A stretch of DNA of 64,000 nt, from assembly GCA_963978905.1 (NCBI GenBank), contig OZ022256.1:53616001-53680000 (forward strand), in the 5' to 3' direction. A program made the position numbers and the translations under genes. Below the pieces are notes generated by a model that saw only the letters and a list, made by a program, of their open reading frames with translations, was not told where the DNA came from and did no database searches. Positions 46,733 through 59,316 of the stretch are shown piece by piece; position 1 is the first letter of the stretch, and every line of letters begins with the position of its first letter. This DNA comes from Trichostrongylus colubriformis (lineage: Eukaryota > Nematoda > Chromadorea > Rhabditida > Trichostrongylidae).

Positions 46733-46970
46733 GGGTGTATATCGTTAGGACAGAAACGTCGCGTGGCCGTGTTCGGCACGCGACGGGATGGTGCGAGCTA
46801 TGCGCGCCGTATTAGTTGAGTCCTGGAGCGATTACGCCTAGAATGAGGCGTAGAGCACCGTCATCGCTTCAAGACTCATGCGGTACGGCGCGCATAGCTA
46901 GCACCATCTCGACGCGCGCCAAACACGGTCACGCGAAGTTTCTGTTCTAACGATATACACCCCTCTCTAC
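46733..46970. mobile_element. Palindromic MITE (GGGTGTATATCGTTAGGACAG ends)
   Basis: The ends GGGTGTATATCGTTAGGACA and TGTTCTAACGATATACACCC are inverted copies. Inner blocks GCGTGGCCGTG and CACGGTCACGCG, and TATGCGCGCCGTA and TACGGCGCGCATA, mirror each other, so the element folds along its length. Confidence 0.85.
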
Positions 46971-47613
46971 AGTATCGTCTTAAGCACTTATGTCAGAAAA
47001 TTTGTGTCTTACCTTGTTTCCTGTTTGTGAGGTGCCGCTTTTATTCTTTCAAATTTGCAAGTGAAGATTAAATTGAATAGTATTAATTTGATTTGATTCC
47101 ACTTAGTTTTATCACATCTCTCCTTTACACGGTGGACGCTCAACTGACAGATTCCGTTGAACACTACTTACCTCAACCATTACGTCCCATCTCCCAGCTG
47201 ACGAAATACGATCCCCCTGTCGAGGATTCCTTGACGATGGCTTGAACTAGGTCGTGGTTCGGCGATATTGGCCCACTTGCTCAGCATGATGTACGGGGGG
47301 TGCCAAAAAGAGTAATTTTTCCCCCTTTTTTAACGCTATAGTGAACTTCAGCTGATTCTGAAGAGGTATTTTCATCCCTAAAGTCAAGAGCAGACCTCAC
47401 TCTATCACCATACTCCGTAACAGCCTTCTGTACGAGCAGTAAAGGGAGCTTCTTCAGACTAAACAAGACGTGTCACCTCAACGCGGCAAAATCCGAGATT
47501 TCGTCGCCCTCGTTCACAACCTTGCTGAGATCCGTTCACTCTGGGTACTTGAGGTGATTTGGGTGGTGTACTTGAACATTCTGTTTTCTTCGGGGTTCCC
47601 AGCGCCCTCCTTT

Positions 47614-48357
47614 TCCAGGAGCGAGAACGTGCCATTACCATTGAACTCTCTCGGAGGCAGGTTTGGCAAGAAAAATGATACTTCGGATCACAGCAGCGTT
47701 ATCCAAGCAGCGAGGGCTTTGTGACTTCTATGAACCGAAAGGTCCGTCCTTAGAAAGCTTTCCACGAAAGACGTGCTACGGTAGGTGGCTCTGCTGTTTT
47801 GAACGGGCCATAATGCCGTAGTGCTCCATAGCTCGACTGTGTCAAAGAGCTCAATATTTTTGTGACGGTGAAAGTAGTGAGCCACAGCTTGTTACTGCTT
47901 TTAGAAGATCATTTCAGAAGCATTTTGTTCCAACACTTCGCCCCCCCCCCCCCCCACCCCACCCCCCCGCTCCCCCGCCCACTCTTTCGTTACACTCCGT
48001 TTTGTACATTTGGCGGATGTGAGCCATTCCAGGAGCGAGAACGTGCCATTACCATTGAACTCTCTCGGAGGCAGGTTTGGCAAGAAAAATGATACTTCGG
48101 ATCACAGCAGCGTTATCCAAGCAGTGAGGGCTTTGTGACTTCTATGAACGGAAAGGTCCGTCCTTAGAAAGCTTTCCATGAAAGACGTGCTACGGTAGGT
48201 GGCTCTGCTGTTTTGAACGGACCATAATGCCGTAGTGCTCCATAGCTCGACTGTGTCAAAGAGCTCAATATTTTTGTGACGGCGAAAGTAGTGAGCCACA
48301 GCTTGTTACTGCTTTTAGGAGATTATTTAAGAAGCATTTTGTCCCAACACTTTGCCC
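47614..48357. repeat. Tandem duplication, about 335-bp unit, flanked by poly-C
   Basis: The unit 47614-47950 recurs at 48028-48357 with only a few differences. It covers AGGAGCGAGAACGTGCCATT through GCATTTTGTTCCAACACTT. Each copy ends in a run of C (47941-47955 and about 48356-48366). The unit may derive from an old transposon, since frames such as RERAITIELSRRQVWQEK look transposase-like, but I cannot assign it. Confidence 0.85.
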
Positions 48358-49623
48358 CCCCCCCCCTCCCCACTCTTTCGTTACATTTGGCTGATGTGAG
48401 CCATGGGCAAAATTAATCTTTTCGGGCATCCGCTGTATATACGTGTGAGTGCTGATAAGATTTTTGAAGTTTTCGGTTTTTGTCAGCTGAAAATTCTCGT
48501 CGCAACCTGCGATGCGAAATTTGTTAACAGCTGATAAGATTATTTATAGCTGATTTTTGTCTGTGGATAAGTGATTAGTTTGAATGTTATTTTTGCGGTG
48601 TCTTGTAGCAAAAAAGGTAGTGTACTTTGCTTTGGCAATCGCGATACGACAGGTATCTTCCTAAAACCAAAGCGCTATTTTTTGTTTTTTTCTTGACCTA
48701 TCAGGAAGAGTTGAAAAAGTGCCGTGCTCTGTTCGTTAGTTTGGTTCGGTTGCTTGAATTTTTGCCGGCTTAAATTTGTTTTTGAAGCCGACCTACAATG
48801 AGTGAAAATGGACTGTGCAGTTTACCAGGTGCCTCCTAGAGTTCATATAGTAGGGTGGTTGACAGCTCAAATACTCCAACGATTCCGAATGAAAAAAATG
48901 ACGTTTATTCTGAAGTATAAGCTAAAATTAAGGAAAGGCTGGCAATAATCCATGTGCTCTGGTCACATCTCAGAACAGACAGCCTCTTTCAGAGTGTGTA
49001 CCATTAGGCCGCGCACATACTCTGCGGTGATCTTGGCGGCAGGGCATGGATGCGGTTCAAGCGCACCGAGGCATAGTAGCACGGGCGGAGACAGAGAGAC
49101 CACACAACCACCCCTCACCACAGCTACCGCACGGCATGAAGTTAGCTTATTGTACAATTTTCCAAACGTCTGGGCAACAATCTCGTCAAAGCTGAAGGTA
49201 GGAAGGCCTCATTTTGAAGGTTTCCGAGACTTCTGATTTTTCTTTACTTGTGCGTTCTTCAGCATCTGAAGAAGCTATACTGAGCGCGATGACCCACGAA
49301 GTTTATCGTTAGCTGTTGTTTACGTATTTGGTTTAGTGTAGGCACACTGTTGTGGCCCTAAGCTTCAAACGCCCCCACCCCCCAATACTATTACTGCTTG
49401 GGTTTCAGGGATCACCTGACATAAGGTCAACGTCAACGTCTTCGTTTATTTTCTCATTTAGCAGCAGTTTTAGTGGAAAAACCAGCTTTATATAAGGAAT
49501 ATTTTCACGTCCTCCAATGAATTAAAATTTCAATGCAGACCGATGATGTTAGGTTTCTTCTTGTCAAAAATTCATTATCAAAAATCGATAGTCAATTTTC
49601 CAAATGAACGAGTTTCGAAAAAA

Positions 49624-52600
49624 TCATTGCAGTGCTCCTTTCTTGCAAACGAAAGATCTCACTGTCACCGAGCACGTGAAGGGATTCCATTGCTTGTAGT
49701 CATCTTCATTCTTTTCCAGATAATCGCTGGATATCTGTAATTGAACGACAATCATATTTCTACAATAGCACACAAGCAAAAAATACAGAATTGAAAAATT
49801 ATCACAACGGTGCTGGACTATGGGCAAGCCTCAATGGGGGTCAAACCATTTCCTAAATTTTTTGAGCTTGTGTTTATTGTTTATAGCGCAGAGGTCACCT
49901 ATCAACTGTGAGAAATAGCTTGCAAATGGAATGTTGCATATACTTGAAAAGAGATGTGCGTTAGAAAAAGGAAGCAGCACGCTACACCTCAATCCCGTAC
50001 TTTTTTAACCATTAGGGGTCACATCTTGAATAATCCCATTGTTAACCTTTTCATCTAATAAGTCAACTTCAATACAATTCAAAATGGTTACATTATGTAA
50101 AAAAGGACTTACCACAGCGCAACGATATTTACCACCACCGTCGTCAGGCTTCTTGCCTTTATCCCAGTTCTGGTAACTGGCATACCTGCCATCTGTCCAG
50201 TACCAGTTTTTATCTTTAGGGTAGTTGACTTGCGATAAGCCTATCAATGTGAGATCGTGACCATAACTGGCTTCCATCCCGGTCTTCGCCATATCTTAAG
50301 TAATTAGTCGTTCATCTTTCTATACATATGGAAATGTGTTGCATGACACGTATTTACGGGTGTGTGCACTTATGGCAAAAACTCGCGTGGCCGCCCGCGG
50401 CGAGTCTATGTTGGTTTTTCGCGTGCAATTGCGTACAAGTCCTTTGAAGTTTGACGCCCGAAGTCGTTTTTCCTTCAAGATTTCCTAAACACCAAACGTG
50501 ACTAATTGTACTCTAAGCTTTCTGTTTACGATAAAGTTCGGTAAGTACTAGTCCTTTGATAATCCTCGAAGTCCAAGCTGTTGAACCAGATTTAGCTTTT
50601 GAAAGCAATGATTCATCATTGAAAGAAGTGATAGTCCGTGGTGCAATTCCAAATAACTTTTTTTACTTCCACTAAGAGAGGCTTGCTTACCGAGACTCCC
50701 GACTGGACCAGCTTCTCATTTCTGTGAGGGAGGGATAAACAGTTGGCAAGTGTTATCGCAATGAAGGGGGAGGGGGGGGGGGAGCATTTCACTATGGACA
50801 TTAATTGCCTTAGCCTGAAAGGGGATAGGAATCACTTTTCTACACTAAGGCTTAGGCATAAATAAAAAAACCAAAAATATTCACCTGAGAGTGCAGATGG
50901 ACCCCTCAAAAATCTACTGAAGATGCTCAGATGGGCAACTTTTTATTAGATGCCCCGTACATTACGATAGCACCCTGGAACTATACAGTCTGCATCACTA
51001 CCCCATGGTTCTCAGCTATCAAAGCACAACAAATGCAGCCTTTTTTGAAGGGTTCCAAAGGTATACCAGCGCTTCGCGTCGTGAGCGGAATTGCAATCGA
51101 CGTTGGCGAAGTCGTACTGATGGCGCCGCGAGTGCGACGCCGCGAAGCGATTTTTTGTCATAAGTGCACATACCCCGTATTTATAGCACACCAAATGGGC
51201 GCCTCATGCCTGCCGGTCTTATTGGGATGCGCCATGCGTTCGGCATAGATCCAATGTCGTTAGTCGTTGGGTTGCATATATTGGCATTGACTTATAACTG
51301 ATAACATGTGAAGTGCCGTAGGCAAACAATGTTTTTTCTGCAACACGGCCACTATTGTCCAAAATCAAAATTCAGCGACTATTCCTGGTACCTGTGGAAT
51401 CGCTTCATCTGAAGGAATGACATATGAACATTAATGGAGCAAAGTTCAGTACCTACTACAAAGTCATTTTCTGCGCTGCTCCAGATGGAGGTCAAATGGC
51501 CACCTTCCGATACGCAAATTTCTTCAGCATCATCGAACGTTGCGTCGAAGAACCTCTTAAATGTGAAAGTTAGCAACCGACTCACAGTTCACCATACTTT
51601 CGTAATGTTACCATATTACGATAGCCTAGTGAAATTGCAAGATCAAGAAACATTTTATGTTGAACTCTAAGGATCGTTATTTACACAGTTTATATAGGAA
51701 GTTCCTTCGGCAGAAATCTCAATACATTTCGATGTTAAGGTTTATTTCAGAAATTTTTTTTCTAAATTGTAACTTTGACTAACACGATAGCAGGACTGTG
51801 TGTGCTCGAAGTATGTCCATTCTGATTCGCAGTAATACGGCCGGGCTGAAAGCATAACATCAGATTTTTATGCTTGTTCAAATTGCTCATGGTTCCCATA
51901 AGACAGAAACAAAAATTCAGAACGGTATCGCACCTCCACCGTAACTTGCCGTCGAATCAAATGGTTCAAACCGTAGAGTCGATGCGGACTCACTCATTCG
52001 GTACCGTCCTGAACTCTTGTTTCTGTTCCCATAACTTTGCTAGGATTGGGTCAGGACTCGACGTTGCACGCGTTTCGCGGCTCACCGCGTGTGACGCATT
52101 TGAACAGCAGTTGCATTCCCTTGGAGAATCGCCTCCACGATGTCTGTTTCCGAATGATTGTTTCAAAATTATGAGAGAGGGATGAACTTCTCACGAGGAG
52201 GAGATGGGCAAGTAGGAGTTGCACAAGTTGGGCAAGTGTAGGCCGGATGAGCATCCTCAGGTATGGCGCAGATGAAAGGAGATGGATTGGAGCAGGAGAC
52301 CGACGTCCAACCTCCATCTGGAGCATTTGCAACAGCGCACGTGGCAGAGGTGGTTGGTTGTCCTAAAAACTAATGGCATTGGTATCGGTGGCTTAGGCTG
52401 AATATGGCTAATTGTTAAATACGAAAGTCGAGGTGATTAGTAAAACGAAAATGAAAAAACATAATGAAGCAGTCAAGCAGACACGAGAAATAAGACTGTG
52501 TTTCCGAAGGGGGCGTACCACGTTAATGAAAGGGTGGGCTATGCTTAAACAGGTGGCATCTGTTGAATAAGACAGCTCTTACAAGCCTGGGAGCTTTTCT

Positions 52601-53829
52601 TTTCACCGAAAGGTTCACCACATATAGTGTTCCTGAGTTCCAGGGGCTCTCATATTCACAATAGCAATACCTCAGTATCTTTAGGTACGGCACATATGAA
52701 TAAATTTAAAGCAATAATATAATAGAAGGCGGCACGTTATTCAGGATTCTTCAAGTTCTCTCTTCTTGAGACCTCGGCATGCTGTTCACTTATTCGTGTC
52801 ACTTATTCGTGTGCTGCTTTCGAGGTTTTTCAAGTGCATCAGTTCTATTAACGACCTGACGTTTCGACCCTTTCGTCGTCGTCAGAGGCGTAAAAAGTGG
52901 CTCGAAGTTCGCTGACCCTTGACTTGCCCGATCAAGCGCTAAAAGCTTCCAGCATCTCGGACTTACCATTCACTCCATGAGACGTCGAATAGACGAAAGA
53001 AAGACATTGAACTTACCCCGTGTTCCATCGCCAGTGGTGGGACGTCGCTACCGACTCCTGTTAGTATGGTGAGCGAGTGGGGATTACTACACAGCGGTGA
53101 TCACAAATGACAGTGCTGTCAGTCTCGACACCATTCTAATACCCACAAAGCGGTACGAGCGGTAGAAATTCACTTGTGATTGAAGAACATTCATTTCTGT
53201 CGTTCATTATTGGATTCCTTACGGATATCCAACCCGCTTCTAATGCCTTTCTAGATGAGATCTCGGTCTCATGTGACATTTGCAATTTTCGGCATAGAAA
53301 TCGTACTTCTGAAATGCGGGGGGCTCTTGGCGCTTGTTGGGGTAAGTCAAGGGTCAACGAATTTCGAGCCACTTTTTAGGCCTCTGAAGACGACAAAAGG
53401 GTCAAAACGTCAGGCCCTTAATAAGACTGATGCACCTAAAAAACCTCCTCTGGCAAAGCAGCACACGGAGTAATAGGAGGGCTCTATCTGAGGGCGTATA
53501 CAATGGTCTTTCACAAATGTACTTACCTGGAATCCAATTTGTGTACTTGTACGATGATCCGTCTGAATTATTCCAGTTTCCTTGCAGTTTGTTCATTCCG
53601 ACGAAGTAGGGAGATTTAATGTTCTGCGTCACAGCCGATTCTGAACACACATTCCCACCATTATATATTTGTAAACATATGTCAGCTTCCAAACAACGTT
53701 TATTTATGCTTACCAGCCAGCATTGCGTTCTCAAAGCCGTTCATAACCGACACCAAATGGCCTTTGTTCAAGACGCAGGCACTCTCGGCCAGTCCAAAAG
53801 GCTGTGGTTCAGCCACAAATAGGTAACAT
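49624..53829 (-). CDS. Two-domain C-type lectin, gene C; first exon uncertain
   Basis: Exons 53714-53829, 53527-53640, 52195-52362, 51784-51845, 51453-51555, 50113-50294 and 49624-49734 join in frame (856 bases), corresponding to exons 2-8 of the other genes. Domain 1 starts CYLFVAEPQPFGLAESACVL and includes PYFVGMNKLQGNW and WTSVSCSNP. The linker is CPTCATPTCPSPP. Domain 2 has WTYFEHTQSCY, FDDAEEICVSEGGHL, WYWTDGRYASY, then KPDDGGG and WNP, so the calcium site is degraded (KPD for QPD, WNP for WND). A possible exon 1 ends at 53987 (KAYDGVGRIR before CYLF), but a palindromic MITE at 54022-54096 replaces the sequence where the signal peptide should be. The gene may be broken or start elsewhere. 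Confidence 0.8.
52835..53440. mobile_element. Inverted-repeat element in an intron of lectin gene C
   Basis: Outer blocks GTGCATCAGTTCTATTAACG...CCTGACGTTTCGACCCTTT and inverted AAAGGGTCAAAACGTCAGG...CTGATGCAC are about 110 bases each. No coding region lies between them. Confidence 0.8.
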
Positions 53830-54021
53830 CTGGAACTTTGTGCACGATATGATAGAAATGAAGCTAGATCTTGACGTAAGCTTCAATGATACTAATTATA
53901 CGCCAGCAGAAATCGCTTCAACTTGGGTGAGATAAAACTCAGTAAATTTCAAAAGTTATTTAGAGAAACTCGCATAGTGTACCTACCGAATTCTGCCAAC
54001 ACCATCATAGGCTTTTCCCAT

Positions 54022-54096
54022 ACGCCGCTTTCATACTTTGCGCACCGACGCCGTCACGCGCGTGACGGCGTCGGTGCGCAAAGTATGAAAGCGGCC
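54022..54096. mobile_element. 75-bp palindromic MITE (GGCCGC family) at the 5' end of lectin gene C
   Basis: The palindrome CGCCGCTTTCATACTTTGCG to CGCAAAGTATGAAAGCGGCC is nearly perfect, with a GACGCCGTC/GACGGCGTC centre. TTA follows at 54097-54099 and ATA precedes. It lies immediately beside the only candidate first exon of lectin gene C. Confidence 0.88.
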
Positions 54097-54099
54097 TTA

Positions 54100-56080
54100 C
54101 GATTCACAACCCAAGTGACATTATAAGTAGAGGACCTTCTGAACCAATTTTGAGGATTTGATGGGACTTTTACAGAGCGAAATCTGCATTCTCAGGATCA
54201 GGGTTGAATCTTGCTATACTATGGCGACACACGACGCGTACAACAAAAAGTACGCATCAAGGCCTGTAGAGATAGAGAGAGAGATAACACGAATTATGTT
54301 AGTGAATGGATCTATCATATATTAAAAGGACTCCTGATCAAAAAACAGTTGCTGTGAATATCCACACCTGTTGAATTCCGGATGATATGTGGTCCCAATG
54401 GGACAGTCGGCTATCGCGAAAGGCAGCAGTGCTAACAGAAGCACAAGCTTCATTACTAATGATTTCCAGCTTATCACAATTCATGGTGCGGAACGAACGA
54501 ATGATAAGTGGAAGTCTCTTAACGGATTCTATTTGTCGATTGGGGGACCAAAAAATTTCTGAAAGAGCTCAGATTGTGGTTACCAGTACATTTTTTTCAC
54601 AGAGAAGTCTTAGGTCGGTCATCAACTCATATTGCCTAGATTTTTGTATCTATCCGTATTACAGAGAATGGCTTCCATCTTTGTTCAGAGAAAACGCAAG
54701 TTTTGTGAAATATTTTCAAGAGCTTTACTTGCTGATGGTAGATCAAATCACAGTACTAATAAGAAGAATTTGGAATTAGCTTGCACCCGTGCATGAGTTT
54801 GTGGGAAAATTTCAACATTTTTCACAAAACAGTGCTCTCATTACTTATTCTAACAATAAGGGCTTCTCTACTTTCACCCGCCAAGGATAAAACACCTGTA
54901 ATCATAATTGCCAAAATCACGTCTGAGCTAGAAATTGGATATACTAGTGCGATTGAAAATGGGATCACAGTACTCATAAGTATTAAGTGAACACGCAACT
55001 GAAAAGCGGTAGAATCATAAGAAATAATCTTCGTTGTGCAGTACTCGTACTTAAGAATCGACGTTACAAAGAATCGACGTTACACTTTGGCGTGGTGCCA
55101 TAACAAGTTGCAATCGCTTTTCTTAATTGTCCGCCTTTTGATTGCTGAGCTACTATGGCTGCTCACTCTGCGCAGTTGAGCCGCATTCGTACTCGACGAC
55201 ATGATCGCATGGACTACACCCGTTTTATGATGATCCGTTCGGATTGTAGCATCTCTGTTACTTGCTCAAATTTTCTCGCTATAAATTTGTTAAACTTTTC
55301 ATACCTCCTTGAATAAATTGTGGAGTTACATTTTTTTCCACTTGCTATAGCGCTATATAGCTATATATAGCGCTATATAGCTATATATATATAGCGCTAT
55401 AAAAAATATGGTAGTATTTTAACAGCAATCGTGGCAGACACGAAGCATTCACAAGTTGTTTAATAACGCTCTCAGTCCATTTGAATATCTTTCCTGGTGA
55501 GTCCTTGCACGTTGGTTGGTTTTTTCAGCTCACATTAGGCAATTCTACAGCAGACAACCTTTTTATGACATGTCTGTATTGTCTTGTGTAGCATTCCCTA
55601 CACGAAAGTGTAGTCGACGCAAGGTTTCAGATGATTCTTCGATGAGATGATAACTTCTGCTCCTGGCTGTGTGCCATTAAGGCAGAAATTTCGCGTCGTG
55701 TCGTCAGGCAACGCGATGGCGCGGGATAGGAGAGCACCATTAGTTTTTGTTAAAGCGGTGAGGATGTCCTACGCCATTTTTTGGGCGTTAGCTTCAGAAC
55801 CCAAGTTATGTGGCCCTTTTGACCTGCGCTCATCGTATGGCCCCACACTTTGCCTGATCAGAGTAGCCACGTGAATTTCCTGTCCAAATAACACACGCAC
55901 ACCAGTATTTCAAGTTTCCCCATCCTTGTATGCGATCAGGTTAGCTAGTGAAGCGATATTCGATCTCTGGACCACGAATGCGAGCGGTGCTACTTTATCA
56001 TTAGTCGTCAAGATATGCACGAAACAATTCTCATTCCACCAATTCAATAAAAAATTTTTTGCAAATCCTTGGTGTTGTTT
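54100..56080. other. Spacer between lectin genes C and D
   Basis: A + frame of 130 codons (54387-54779) and the next (54781-54990) share loosely repeated text (ATTTTTCACA, CACAGTACT.ATAAG) and have no recognisable domain. A palindromic AT repeat built of TATAGCGCTATA units lies at 55345-55400. A TTAAGGCAGAAATTTCGCG fragment near 55675 resembles the ends of the MITE at 46733. No gene is supported. Confidence 0.45.
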
Positions 56081-58843
56081 TCAGTGCAGGGCGGCTTGCT
56101 TGCATACGTAGGCTCGCATCGTTGTGGCGCATTGAACATCATTCCAGTGCCGGAAATCCGTATCCTTAGCTGGATTTTTACTCAATGAATCAGTATACAT
56201 CTGAAAAAAAAAGTTGAATAGGCTACCTCAAATGAAACGTGGGATCCAGGCAGTATAACAGAGAAGCAGCATGAAACAACCTGAGCACAATTCTGAAGAC
56301 CGGTGATATCTTCGGGTTTCCCAGGAGCCCACAGAAGGTAGTCGACAGCAGATCCGTCTGTCCATGCCCAAGTGCTATTCACTGGAAAGTTGGGCTTCCT
56401 CAAACCAATCCACGTCAACTGCTTCTCACTCCTGTACTCAATACCCATGTGTGTTAAGCCTGAACTTTATCACAATGATATCGACTGCGATCGAGTTGGG
56501 AGAGTGCGGCTTGGCAATGATTACTTGACACGAATACATTCTCCTCCATGCTGTGAATAGACACTAAATGTCCTCCCGTTGATCGACACACACTTTCGGC
56601 ATCATCGAAAGCAGAATCCAAGAAAGCCTAAAAGAAAACGCTGGCAAAGCTTATCTCATTTGAAACATTATCCTTGGAACCGAATCAGAGCAATCTCGGA
56701 AGATCAGGTTGTATAGCGATCACTATGACCACTATAGAAGCACTTGTTATTCACTATAGAACAGCTCTGTCAGCATGGGTGTGCGACAGGACGCTCAAGT
56801 TGGGTGTCGGGTCGCGTCAGAAGGCGGCAATCTACAAAGGAGGGAGCAAGGCACGTGGCGAGTGCGGCGACTCAGTACGAGTGTCCTGTCGCACACATTG
56901 ACAGCTCACCTTATAGCAAGAGTCCGTTTTTGAGTAGTAGGTCCATTCAGAAGGGCAGTGTCCTGGCACGGCTGAAGCATCTTGTATAGTTCTTTCAAGA
57001 AAGCTACAGAGCCGATGGGCTGAGAACGTATGCATTGAAAGTAGTTCAGCTCACGTCGCTCATTTCAGGTTGCCCACCGAACAAGAGGCTTTCAGAATTT
57101 TGCTCTGTTAATTCTTCTTACCTTATCAAAAGGATATCGGCGCATCTCAACTCTTTCTCTTGGAAACTGTTCCACGAACTTTGATGTTAGATAGACTGCT
57201 GAGTTACTACGTGAAAATAATAGCAACTTACTGGGACAAATCGGACAGGTTGCGGCGGGTGGCTGTGTTGGAGGACAAGTTGCCGTCGTCGGAGGGGTGA
57301 GTTGTTGAACGCAAACGTACGGGTAGGCATCTGAGCAAGACACACTCACCCATGTAGCATCTGTCGAGTTTTCCGCTGCACACTTATCGCTGAGGTTTGG
57401 TTCTCCTGAACAGTGAATGATGTAAGTGGCTAGGAGTTGAAGCGAGCGCTCAAATTACTCTCAGACTATGGAAAGTACATGGATAAAGAGTAAACAAGAG
57501 AAGATGTAAAGCACAAACAATCACAGCTGAAGAATTGATGCTACTCTCGATGATAATTCTTAGTCATACCTGGTGCCCACCTGGTGTAGCTAAGCGAATT
57601 GCCGTCTGTCCATGCCCATGCGTTCTGAGCGACTCGATTTAGACCCGTGTAGAATGGACCTTTTATTCCTTGCTGCCACGCGTACACTTAAAAGAAGTCA
57701 TTCTTGTTAACTTTCCTGAAGTCTCTCTTTGTGTACTGACTACCAAAGCAGTACCAAAACATAGTTCGACCAAACAGTAGATACTTCTTCTGCAGAGGTC
57801 CGTTCATATATTACAATTGCCCCCTCCATCTCAACGAAAACGACTCAGCCGCTCGGAATTCTTGAGTGATCACGAGAAAGAAATGCTACCCAAGCGAAGA
57901 CGTTTAAGAAACTTCTACGTCAGCAAGAAGCACCACCGTTGTTGTTCCGCATATTGTTTTCGTTTTTTGAAATACTCCGAAGGTAGCTCACACTGGCTAC
58001 TTGAGACTTTCTGTCCAATGATGGTGTTTTGCAGATAGACAAGGCCGCGAAAACAAGAAGCTAATTCGTGTAATAGTAGGTTTGGATTTATGATCACAGC
58101 TGTCATATCGAAAAATATGGTTATGTCTGGCCCCTGATTTGAGATAACCGTCTAGTAGCATTTATGGTTAGCATAGGCGTCACTTGTTGTCTCATGTGTG
58201 AGCACACTGATATCTAGAGGGTAGTGCTACTGTAATGGTGAGGTTGTCACAAAAAATCGGAAGTTATCTTTGAGAGTTTCGGTTCTAGTGCAATTGGAAG
58301 CGTAGGTCTACCCCCCCCCCCCCCCCCCCCCCCCAATCTGCAATAGCACCGACCTTTATTCCGAGGCACGAAATTAGACAGAAATAGCTGTTCGAAAATG
58401 CTCACTTGAAAGCCAAGAGTTTTCAGCTGAACTGAGAATCGAGACAAGGTGTGCGTTCGATTCTTGGCAGTCTTCCTCAGCCACATAGAAGCTTTGGTGA
58501 GTTTTGGTGAACATGTAACATCTGGAACAACTTTTCTTCTGAGGCTCATAAACAGATTATGCTCTATCTAACAATCAGATGAAGGAGAAATGGTAATGTT
58601 CTCGGGAGAAATGCATAATTTTTACCTCAATAGTGCAATAAAGATTCATGATAGTTATGTGCTTAACTAATGCCTCTAGCTGATGGCGGTTAGGCTTCCA
58701 AGTAAGCAATAAAGTTTGGTTGCTTACTGTCAATAAGTCAATAGAAGCTAAACGTACCTGTTAAATTTCTCCTGGTACACGAAACCAAATGGGCAGCTGG
58801 ATGATGCCGAAGGCACAGCGGCGACAAGTAGCAGCCACCACAT
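56081..58843 (-). CDS. Secreted two-domain C-type lectin, gene D
   Basis: Eight exons: 58758-58843, 58406-58521, 57570-57686, 57232-57405, 56910-56971, 56525-56627, 56281-56459, 56081-56200 (957 bases, 318 residues), all in phase. The signal peptide is MWWLLLVAAVPSASS. Domain 1 (CPFGFVYQ, CYMFTKTHQSFYVAEEDCQ, FYTGLNRV, WAWTDGN) has EPN, the mannose-type motif, but WVS in place of WND. The linker is TCPPTQPPAATCPICP. Domain 2 (CPSEWTYYSKTDSCYK, FDDAESVCRSTGGHL, WIGLRK, WAWTDGSAVDY) has KPED in place of QPD/EPN but keeps WND. The two halves of the sugar site are therefore split between the domains. TGATAAG (58858-58864) lies just upstream of the ATG. Confidence 0.9.
58310..58333. repeat. Poly-C tract of about 23 bases
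   Basis: This is the longest homopolymer in the window. It lies in intron 2 of lectin gene D. On the transcribed strand it is poly-G. Confidence 0.9.
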
Positions 58844-58857
58844 TCCGGAGTGTTGGT

Positions 58858-58864
58858 CTTATCA
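58858..58864 (-). promoter_or_regulatory. TGATAAG upstream of lectin gene D
   Basis: The - strand reads TTATGATAAGACC, with the core 15-21 bases before the ATG at 58843. This is the same distance range as in genes A and B although the rest of the 5' flank differs. Confidence 0.5.
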
Positions 58865-59316
58865 TAAAATCGCCCCACTGGCGACGTTAGTGAGTATTTT
58901 GCACTCACACGAAAACGGTTGACAGTACGATAAGGAAATGCTAAATTTGTTGTTTGAAATTATTTTCGTAAAGGAGAGATCGTAGCGAGGTATTTATATT
59001 TGATTTGGTCTGACCTTCACTAAAGATAATTTTTCGTTTAAATGAAATTTTGCAAGGTCTTTTGACAAAAAAGGTGATGTAGTTTTCCTTTGGCAATCGT
59101 TAGTTCTCTATAGAAACTGTTCTTCTAGCCGGCACTTTACTTTTTCTTGTTAGTGACCATCAATAATGTAAAAGGAAAAAATGTAGAAAAACGTCGTATT
59201 CTAGTCGCTGCCCAACAGATAATCCAAATTTTACGTCTTTGGAGCCGACACAGTGACTGCCTTGAACATCAAGGGTTACTACAATTCATCACCAACCCAA
59301 GTGTTAAGATATAGCA

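Larger units (their letters stand above)
46132..49623. other. Spacer between lectin genes B and C, repeats only
   Basis: It contains the dispersed repeat at 46380-46500, a palindromic element at about 46733-46970, and a tandem duplication at 47614-48357. A possible decayed transposase region lies at 47460-47640 (MSPQRGKIRDFVALVHN on +). A GGCCGC-family MITE fragment is at about 49005-49140. No gene is supported. Confidence 0.5.

Noticed and set aside
54387..54990. Two consecutive + frames of 130 and 69 codons
   Set aside because: No recognisable domain, loosely repetitive AT-rich text and no link to flanking exons. I treat them as chance frames or decayed transposon.
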